DNA from: a virus
Length of the DNA: 27,875 bases
Virus record (IMG/VR): IMGVR_UViG_3300030390_000452
Coordinates: 1-27,875 of that record
Reading direction: 5' to 3' (one strand)
Made by a program: the position numbers and the translations under genes. This document shows positions 1-7,700 of this stretch, in pieces (the stretch's first letter is position 1; the number at the start of each line of letters is the position of its first letter). A model generated the notes under the pieces. The model had not been told where the DNA came from and did no database searches. It worked only from the letters and a program-made list of their open reading frames with translations.

Positions 1-51
1 TTAGAGATCCCCTTTCTTGGTTACAGGAACTTTTGGGTATGGTACGCCCAT
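1..51 (-). CDS. possible 16-aa micro-ORF
   Basis: A complete ATG-to-TAA frame encodes MGVPYPKVPVTKKGDL. The start is preceded by AGGAACAAATTAAAAATG; AGGA is a weak Shine-Dalgarno-like element, unusual in this window, but 10 bases from the ATG. It follows the 95-aa basic gene by 13 bases. The same frame stays open upstream to about position 180 inside that gene, so a non-ATG start is possible. The stop codon is the first three bases of the window. I recognise no family. It could be a real short gene or chance. Confidence 0.25.
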   Translation of the reverse strand: MGVPYPKVPVTKKGDL

Positions 52-64
52 TTTTAATTTGTTC

Positions 65-352
65 CTAACATTTCCATCTTTTTCTAGCAGCCTTACCTCT
101 TTCACCAGTCCAACCTTTTGATCTTGCACAAAATGATTTTCTTCTTTTAGCAGCTTTACTACCTGCTTTAACTTTACCTGTTACTGCTGTTTTTAATTTA
201 CTGCCTGGGTTTTCAGCTCTATATTTTTTAACACCTTTAGCAGTCATGCCAGCACCTTCTTTTGTGCTTCTAAAGTTTCTTCCTTTACCTTTAGTAGTTT
301 TTCTTACTTTTAATAATGGAGAACTAAATGGATTATTTTCTTGTGTAAACAT
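65..352 (-). CDS. small basic protein, DUF6321-like
   Basis: This 95-aa protein is extremely Lys/Arg-rich. The central block KYRAENPGSKLKTAVTGKVK (about residues 43-62) is followed by GSKAAKRRKSFCARSKGW and a C-terminal ARKRWKC. From memory this pattern matches a small family common in marine phage genomes, which I believe is DUF6321, of unknown function. Two Cys residues (about 74 and 95) sit in the basic tail and could bind a metal or form a disulfide, but two alone do not define a zinc finger. It lies at the end of the late operon, 4 bases after the 76-aa basic gene, and ends in TAG. A role in binding nucleic acid or as a minor virion protein fits the charge but is inference. Confidence 0.7.
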   Translation of the reverse strand: MFTQENNPFSSPLLKVRKTTKGKGRNFRSTKEGAGMTAKGVKKYRAENPGSKLKTAVTGKVKAGSKAAKRRKSFCARSKGWTGERGKAARKRWKC

Positions 353-356
353 ATTG

Positions 357-587
357 TTATATTTTAACGCAGTTATTTACCATTTTAGTTTTACCACCTT
401 TAGTTTTTTTACCGCTAGGTGATTTCTTTTTACCTTTAGCTTTGTAACCTTTCCAACAACTAGCTTTTGCTTTAGCCGGACTATCCATATCATTTATATG
501 ACTTGCAATTTCTTTAGATTGTTTTAAGTGCATTTTAGATGCTCCTTGTAGTTCTTTAACTATTTCTTTTAATCTACCTTGTTTCAT
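357..587 (-). CDS. small basic protein with CWKGY...NNC motif
   Basis: This 76-aa protein has two parts. Residues 1-32 form an amphipathic helix-like segment with ELQGASKMHLKQSKEI. Residues 44-73 are a Lys/Gly-rich segment bounded by cysteines: C44-W-K-G-Y and V-N-N-C73. Both parts recur in small proteins of marine phages, alone or joined to structural proteins; this is from memory and no function is established. The start is preceded by TAAAATAACAAAAAAAATG, an A-rich leader without Shine-Dalgarno that is nearly the same as the one before the 37-aa ORF. It lies between the thioredoxin-like gene and the 95-aa basic gene and is probably co-transcribed with both. Confidence 0.7.
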   Translation of the reverse strand: MKQGRLKEIVKELQGASKMHLKQSKEIASHINDMDSPAKAKASCWKGYKAKGKKKSPSGKKTKGGKTKMVNNCVKI

Positions 588-600
588 TTTTTTTGTTATT

Positions 601-912
601 TTATTGATTTTCTTTTATAGCTTTTTTTATTTGACTTTCAGTAATTATAAGTTTAAAACTTATATCAGCTTCCCATCGAGCTATAGCATTGTTATCTTTG
701 TATAGTATAGCAAGCGGAACAGATTTAATTTTTTTCTTAAAAGCTGGTGTTTGGTCTTCTAAGTAAGTTTTTCTATATTCTACGTTTTTAACCTTATCAA
801 TTTTAGCAGAATTTTTTAAATTCCACTCAGAGTTAATTTCTACTAAAACATATTTTTGTGAATATAACATGGTAGTAAGTAACAACATTGTTAAAGTTAA
901 AATATTTTTCAT
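601..912 (-). CDS. exported thioredoxin-like protein without CxxC
   Basis: This 103-aa protein begins with a signal peptide: Lys3, a hydrophobic core to about residue 16, and a likely cut near Y-S-Q-K (residues 17-20). Signal peptides ending in S-Q are common in Flavobacteriia. The mature part reads like a thioredoxin fold. A first strand, YVLVEINSEWN, occupies residues 21-31. SVPLAILYKDNNAIARWEAD (64-83) has a cis-Pro-like Pro66 and the paired strands that follow it. ISFKLIITESQIKKAI makes the last strand and helix. Where thioredoxins have W-C-x-x-C this protein has E-W-N-L-K-N, and there is no Cys anywhere, so redox catalysis is not expected. It sits four bases after the membrane coiled-coil gene in the lysis cluster. 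An export-dependent periplasmic or envelope role is inferred. Confidence 0.65.
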   Translation of the reverse strand: MKNILTLTMLLLTTMLYSQKYVLVEINSEWNLKNSAKIDKVKNVEYRKTYLEDQTPAFKKKIKSVPLAILYKDNNAIARWEADISFKLIITESQIKKAIKENQ

Positions 913-916
913 AGTT

Positions 917-1198
917 TTATTTTTTAATTATTTGATAAAGCTTTTCGTCAATTTTATCTAACTTATCGCTATTTTGTTCTACTTTATCTTGTGTGTTCAT
1001 TATTGTTTCTCTAATTAGCTGATCTTTTAGGTCATACTCAGTTCTGCTAACCTCTGGTTTAGGTAGTTCTTTAGCAAGATCTATATCTTTTTGAAGAGCA
1101 AACCACATACCAACAACGGTTACAACAAAAGCTACAATGATAAGAAGTGTTTTTAAATCTAAAGTTAATTCAGTATTTTCCGAAATTTTATTGCTCAT
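917..1198 (-). CDS. membrane-anchored coiled-coil protein, candidate holin or spanin-like
   Basis: This 93-aa protein has a short polar N-terminus, one strong transmembrane segment (about residues 16-36, LKTLLIIVAFVVTVVGMWFA) and a charged, heptad-like tail (about 52-93: TEYDLKDQLIRETIMNTQDK through DKIDEKLYQIIKK). It lies downstream of the endolysin and overlaps the end of the 37-aa ORF by ATGA, which suggests translational coupling. One TM plus a coiled coil beside an endolysin suits a pinholin, holin regulator or inner-membrane spanin. No sequence motif proves any of these, and a virion or membrane tether is possible. Confidence 0.6.
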   Translation of the reverse strand: MSNKISENTELTLDLKTLLIIVAFVVTVVGMWFALQKDIDLAKELPKPEVSRTEYDLKDQLIRETIMNTQDKVEQNSDKLDKIDEKLYQIIKK

Positions 1199-1308
1199 TT
1201 TTTCTTTTTCTTTTTAGTTTTTAGAATTTCTTTTTCACATTCTCTATAATTTTTAAACATTAACTTATAAAGAAATTTGTTCCAATACTCTTGCAATTTG
1301 TCAATCAT
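1195..1308 (-). CDS. 37-aa Lys-rich small ORF coupled to the membrane protein
   Basis: The otherwise empty interval between the endolysin and the membrane coiled-coil gene holds a complete ORF: MIDKLQEYWNKFLYKLMFKN followed by YRECEKEILKTKKKKKK and TGA. The TGA overlaps the next ATG (ATGA), a common sign of translational coupling. The ATG is preceded by TAACAAAAAAATG, the same leader type as in the 76-aa gene. The first 20 residues could form an amphipathic helix with aromatic residues and the tail is polylysine, which would suit a membrane-surface peptide. I recognise no family. The overlap and leader are the main evidence that it is real. Confidence 0.5.
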   Translation of the reverse strand: MIDKLQEYWNKFLYKLMFKNYRECEKEILKTKKKKKK

Positions 1309-1315
1309 TTTTTTG

Positions 1316-1780
1316 TTATTTTATTATTTTATATACTGTTTTACCAAACTCTTTTTCAGCGAGTAATTTTCTGTTTCTATTTTTATCTACACTTATATAA
1401 CTAACATGTATCCACGATGGATTTTTATCATTACCAAATTCCCATATAATTTGATCAAAATTACAATGATTACATATCCATTCGTACATCTCTGCATTAG
1501 TTTTATGTCCATAGACATCGTCTAAGTCCATTGCCAGACCTTTACAATGCTGTGAACTAGATGATCCTCCTATGGCCTTGTTTAATTCTTCAGAACGAAA
1601 CATGCTATTGATCTTTATTGGTCCACCAACCCATAATCTTAGTGGTTCAAAGATCTTTTCAGCTAACATCTTCATGTTATTAGTTTGCTCTTCATTAGGT
1701 ATATTTTTTATACTATATCTTTTTGCCGTATTTGAGTGAGTTGCTTCTGCAAAAGTAATATGTTCGCTTATTTTTTTCAT
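1316..1780 (-). CDS. M15-family peptidase endolysin
   Basis: This 154-aa protein carries the peptidase M15 (M15_3-type) pattern. NSMFRSEELNKAIGG (58-72) is followed by SSQHCKGLAMDLD (75-87), with zinc ligands His78 and Asp85, and WIHVSY (123-128) gives the third ligand, His125. QIIWEFG (110-116) holds Glu114, a candidate catalytic residue. Such enzymes cut peptide bonds in peptidoglycan stems or cross-links, as D-Ala-D-Ala carboxypeptidases or L-Ala-D-Glu endopeptidases. It has no signal peptide or TM segment, so release would depend on a holin; a candidate lies two genes downstream. Its start is 3 bases after the stop of the 2441-aa gene's neighbour region, at the head of the lysis cluster. 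Which bond it cuts cannot be told from sequence. Confidence 0.9.
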   Translation of the reverse strand: MKKISEHITFAEATHSNTAKRYSIKNIPNEEQTNNMKMLAEKIFEPLRLWVGGPIKINSMFRSEELNKAIGGSSSSQHCKGLAMDLDDVYGHKTNAEMYEWICNHCNFDQIIWEFGNDKNPSWIHVSYISVDKNRNRKLLAEKEFGKTVYKIIK

Positions 1781-1783
1781 AAA

Positions 1784-4700
1784 TTAATTAATTTTTGGAA
1801 ACTTTAGCTTTGGTGATTTAAGTTTAGGTAATTTAAGTAAAGACGGAGGTGACGTACTTTTTTGTTGACTTTCTTCTAAACCTAAATTATATTTATTAAA
1901 CCCTGAAAACAACATTATTCTTTGATAATTTTCATAATCTTTATTCATTGCTCCTTGAAGATTTAAAATCTTTTGATACATTCTATCTAAAGGAAGATTT
2001 ATAAGCCCAGAAGTAAGAGTAGTTCCAGCTTGTATATAGTATTTATTATCTAAACTCCAACCTAACCATTCTGCTTCTGCTTTGTTATACTGTAAGGTAT
2101 TCCAAGCTTTTGTAAATTTTCTAGCTTTTATACCTATTGGAGGTGAGATATCCGCTGCTGTTAAAAATACTTTTAATAGTTTATTTTGTTCTGTGTTTTC
2201 TTCATCAGTTATATTATTAATTTTGAGTCCAATTTTTATTATTCCATTAATAATAGCCATTTTTAAACCAGAACCTTTTAATAAAGTACCAACCCATCCT
2301 TCATAAAATCTTGTGCTTTGAGTTTCCCAATCTTCATCATCTTCATCACCCCACATTTTAGCCATTAAACCTTGTTGTAAATAATTAAATAATACGTTTT
2401 GTATAACAGCATAATACATTATTTTAGAAAAATTATTAGCTGCGTTACCTCTACCTTTATATATATCTTCTGCTGCTTTTTTTATTATTCTACCATATTG
2501 TAATGGTGTGTTCATAAAACTTAATATTAATCTTCCTTCAATAGACGCTTGATTCATAGATATTTTAGAAGGATCTGCAGACTGTTGACTTACTTCTGCT
2601 GTTGTATAAAAATCTTTATATGCTTGAGCCTCAGCTTCTTTTTCAGACATACCACTTTTAACTAATGACTTTATTCTATTTCTATAAAAAACAGCTCCAC
2701 CTGATGCTATTGCAAATGCATCTGCAGCTCTAGTTAAAGTATAACCTTGTTTTAATAAATAAAATATGCCTGCTTTACCTTTGTCTAAAAAACTAGTATA
2801 TTTTGGATTTCTAAGAACATCTAATATTTCAGCTTCTTGTATATCACTCATTAAACCTGCTCTTCTATCTTTTAAATAATCACTGTTCCATAGTGTTAAA
2901 AAATCTTTACTTACTTGAGGAACATTTGCTAAAGCTGCTCCAGCTAAAAAAATATTATTATCACTTGTGTTGATAAAGTTACTAGCAGATATAGTTTGTA
3001 AAAGAGCTGATCGCATATTAAAAAACATTGTAACTCCAATAGAACCATTTACCCAATCAATAAAAGCATTATTTTTTGTAGGTTTATTACTACCTGTTTT
3101 CATTCTATATAATATATCATTTAAAGCTTTAACATATCTACTTCCATAAGCATATTCTAATTTAGCAAGGTTGTCTTTTGTAAAAATTAAATCTACATTT
3201 TCTTGCCATTGTACTAAGTATTTTTTTCTATTTACTTTAGATAAATTATTTTGTACGTCATTTAATATACTTGTGTCTGCCCAGTTTTCTGTTGGCATTA
3301 AATAACCGTTTGGTTGTTTAGATAATAACTTTACTTTTTGCGCAAAAGCTTTTAGTTTTTCATCTTTTCTAACAATAGTACTTAATTTAAAAACATCTTT
3401 TGGTGTTAAACCTGTTATTTCATTTAATTCTCCAGAGTTTAATTCAGGACTAAATGCGTACATGTTATTCCATAAATAAACTCTAATAGCTTCATCATTA
3501 GTAAAATTTTCATATCCAGAGTTTTCTTTAAGTATTTTTTTAATTCCTTTAAAATCTTTTTTTATTAAGTTTTTCCAGTCTCTAAAAGCAGCTTGTCTTG
3601 ATTGCATTAGATTTAACATACCATCACTGTATGGATCTATTAAAGCTTTTCTTAAATAATCTAATTGTTTTTCTCCTTTAGCACCTTTAGCACCTGCTAT
3701 CATATACATTAGTCCTAAAAAGTCTTGATCAGCAGCAGGTAACCATATATCGTATTTACCTTTGTTTTTTCCTGCTCGCTCTGCTATTACTCTACCAATA
3801 ACATCTGCTTCATCTAAACCTTTATTATCTTGTATTATTTGATTTAAACCTTGAGATAAGTTATCAGCATATTTGTTTCTTTCATTATTTAAAGAAAATT
3901 TAATATCAGCAGTTTCTAAAATGTTACTAACTTCTTTGCTTTTACTATTGTCATTGTTTCTAAAATAGAAATCATTATAACCTTGGTTTATTTTATCTAA
4001 TAAATAATAAGCAATTGTTTTATTATTTAAATTACCTAAATTAGGAACTTTAAATTTAATAGCTTTTTTGTTATATTTTATACTTTCAATTTTAGCACCA
4101 TCTAAAACTCTAGCCATATAAAATTGTTGATCTATGTCATTTGCAAAATCTAAAAAATTAGAAATTTTACCATTCATTTTTTCAGCTAAACTAAACTTAA
4201 CAACATCTGACTTTCCTCCTGCTAAATTATTTATAACTTCTGCTCTAGTATTTTCATCTTTTAATATATTATAAAGATCTACATTTTTATTAGCTATTTT
4301 CTTTAAAAATACTTTGTCTCTTAAAGCATTTCTAGCTTCTTGTAAAATTACAACATCACCAAATCTTTCCATTAAAGAAGTTCTTCTATCAAACAAAGCT
4401 GTAGCCCATAAAGGAGTACCTTTTTTAGGGTTTACTTCAATTTCTTCTAACTGAGATAATTCTGATTTTGTATTTTTACCACCATATTTTCTTATTAATC
4501 TAGTTGTTTCTTCTAAACCATAAAAACTTTGTAAAAACTTAACCCTTGTCATTGGTTTCATTTTTATTGGTTTACCTATATCATCATAAGCTTTTAGTCT
4601 AGGTGGTGTTTTTTTAGAATCGTATGTTGATTGTCCAGTTACAGGGTCTATAGGATTGTTTATTACATTCCATATTAATTCCCAGTTATTATACATAAAA

Positions 4701-7700
4701 ACATCTAAATCTGCTCTGTTTTTAAAAGTAATTCTTCTAGCCAATGTTTTAGATAAAACAGCTAATTTTTCTTTAAAGTTTTTAAAATCTAAAGTTTCTA
4801 TATTTGGAGCATTTAGTATTTGTTTTTTTACTTGTGATATTATTACTTTAGCTGGACTTGTTAATTCAGATAAAGCTTTATATGTTTTTACAGGTAAACC
4901 AAACATTAAATCATAAGTTTTAAAAGATTTTAATTCTTTTAATTCATCAATTTCGTTTTCAGTTAAATTTTCTTTAGCTTCTAACTCAATACCACGCTCT
5001 AAATCTTTTAATTCTTTTTTAAGTTCTTTTCTTATTTTAGGATCTTGCTCTGTTTTAAGTTTTTTATTTGCAGGTATACTAGGATCATTGATATCAAAAA
5101 CAACAGAACCTCCTAATGGTATAGCTTCTATTTCTACGTCTTTACCATCTTCATTAGTAAAACCAAAAATAGGATCTTTTAATAATTCTACTAACTTGTT
5201 TTGATTATTTTCAAACTCTAAAGCTTCTTCTTGTAACTCTTCTTCATTGCTTAATTGATTTTCATCTGAAATTTTATTAGCATCAAATTCTTCTGTAAAT
5301 TTTTGAGTAGTAACAGTACCTGTTTTAAGGGCAGTTTTCATTTTATTTCTTAACTGAGCATTTATCCAACCGTTTAAGTTGTTGTTTTCAGTAATAAAAT
5401 TACCTTTACTATTTTTATAACCTTTAACGTCTAATTTGTTTAGTTCATTATTTATTTCGTTAGAACTTAAACCTTGGTCTGTTAATTCTTTTCTTTTATT
5501 TTCTCTTAACTTTAAAAATTCTTTATTAAAATTTCTTATATGAGGTATTAATGCTACCTGAGTTTCAGCTAACATGTTTTCAGCGCTGTAATCTGGTAAG
5601 TTTCCGTATAAAACATCTGCTTTATAAGCTATAACATCTTCATATTGTTGCAAAACTTCATAAAGAACATTGTCTACTTGACGAGTGTTACCCCACTTGT
5701 TTTTGTTGTAAAGTGAGTTTACTTTTGATTTAAATTCATTACCTTGCGTAGCACCACGCATAGAAAATTTTTCATCAAAATCATAAATATCTTCTTCAGG
5801 TTTTATTTCTTTTTTAGGTTTAACAGGTTTTTTTGTTTCAGCAACAACAGTACTTATTTCTTTTTTTAATGCTTCTTTGTCTACTTCAGCACCTTGTTTA
5901 GTTAGTTTTTTAAACGCTTTGTTTTTGTTAAAATTACCTGAATCTAAAGTTGCATTAAAATCTTTTATAAAATTATAAACAGATCTACCTGAATCAAATT
6001 TAATATCACTTCTTCCAAAGTATTGTAATACTTGTCTTAATATATCGCCTAGCTTTGTAAAAATATCTTCATCATATGTAACCGCACCATTACTTATTGC
6101 TTCTGAATACAAAGGTAAAGCTTCTTCCCATTGATTACCTAAAGCTTTATCAACTTTTCTCTTATGTTCTTCTTTAGTTATACTACCAGCCTTTAACTCT
6201 GCGTCATAACCTGCAATTTTTTCAGAATATTTTTTAATATATTGACCAAATCTACGTAGCCATTGATCTGGCATCGCTGTTAGTTTAGAATCTTTCAAAA
6301 CTAGCTTTTCTTGTAGTTTTAGTAATTCTGCAGTAAAAGCTCTACCTATTAAAATTTGAGATTCTGGATCTCCTTTTATAGTTTTATATATTATACCATG
6401 TATAAACTCATGTTGTTTAGTTGTTATAGCTCCATCTTTGGAAGCTAAAGCATTATTAATACCTATGAATTGTCTACCATCTTTCATTTGAATATCCATT
6501 CCATATTGGCCTGCAGTTTTTTCTGCTTTTTTTCTGGTAAAACCAAATTCCTTCATTAAATAATCAACAGCTTCTTCGTTGCTTTCAAATTCTTTGTATA
6601 CAGTGTTTTCTAATGTATTATCTTTTATTGCCTTAACTAATTGTTCAGTTGTTTTTTTAGACATACTATCATAATATGTTCTAGATATTTTTTCTTCTAA
6701 AAGTTTTATTTTTTCTTCAGTAGCAGGTTTAAAAGATTTGTCTTCTGTTTTTAAGTTTTGTCTTAATATGCCAACGGTTTGTAAGTCACCTAATATTTGT
6801 TCAGCAACAGACGCAGAAGTATTAGTTGGCATTCTATTTATATTATTATTAAAAGCATCCATTTCTTCAATAAGCTGATCTGCTTCTTGTTGAGTATATA
6901 TTTCTTGATCTACTTGTTTGGCTAATAGTTTTTTAGCTTTTTTCTTATTATAAGCCATGTAGCTTAAAGCATTAAATCTGTCTATAGCATCCATGCCTAA
7001 AAGTTGTCTTCCAGTTTTCGCTGCTAAATTAAGAGTAACACCAGCACCAGGTATTAAAGCTCCTGCAACAAATGATAAAAGAACAGTGTCAAGAAAATCT
7101 TGACCAGATATAGTATCTTTTAAAAAATTCTTACCAGCCATTTCATTAACATCTCTATTAACGCCATAAACTTCTCCAAACTGTTGTACATTTTCTTGAA
7201 AAACTTCTTTCAAACCTTCGCCAGTAATGTTTAAACCAGTTCTAGCAGCTGATAAAGCTTTTTTAAATCCTGACAAGCCTTCTTTTTTATATATTTTAAA
7301 AGCATTTTCAAGCGTACTTGGTTTAAGTAATTTACCAAATAAAGCATCTGTTGCTTTTGTTTGTGGAGAAATAGGCGCTGTTAACGCATATAATAATCCT
7401 GTTTCTATAGAAGACACAGTTGCTAAATTAGATGCTTCTTCGTCACTAAATCCAGCTTGTCTTGCTTGCTTTAATGTTTCTTCGTAACCTCTAGAAAAAC
7501 CTAAAGTACTTTGACCTATTATAGCATCGGCCATACCTCTTTTAATAGGAATAGTTTTAAGATATTTTCTAGTTTTACCTAGTACTCCTAAACCTTTAGT
7601 AAAACCTCCTACAGCTTGTCTAGTAATTCCCATACCTCTAGTCAATGCTAGTTGAAATATTAAATCTCCAATAACATTAGAACCTGCGTCAAAAGCTCCT

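Noticed and set aside
2082-2306. Hydrophobic plus-strand open frames across the 2441-aa gene (for example 2082-2306, 4656-4916 and 7227-7487)
   Set aside because: They are antisense to helical, Lys/Asn-rich coding sequence, which produces hydrophobic shadow frames. They have no supporting start context or partner genes.
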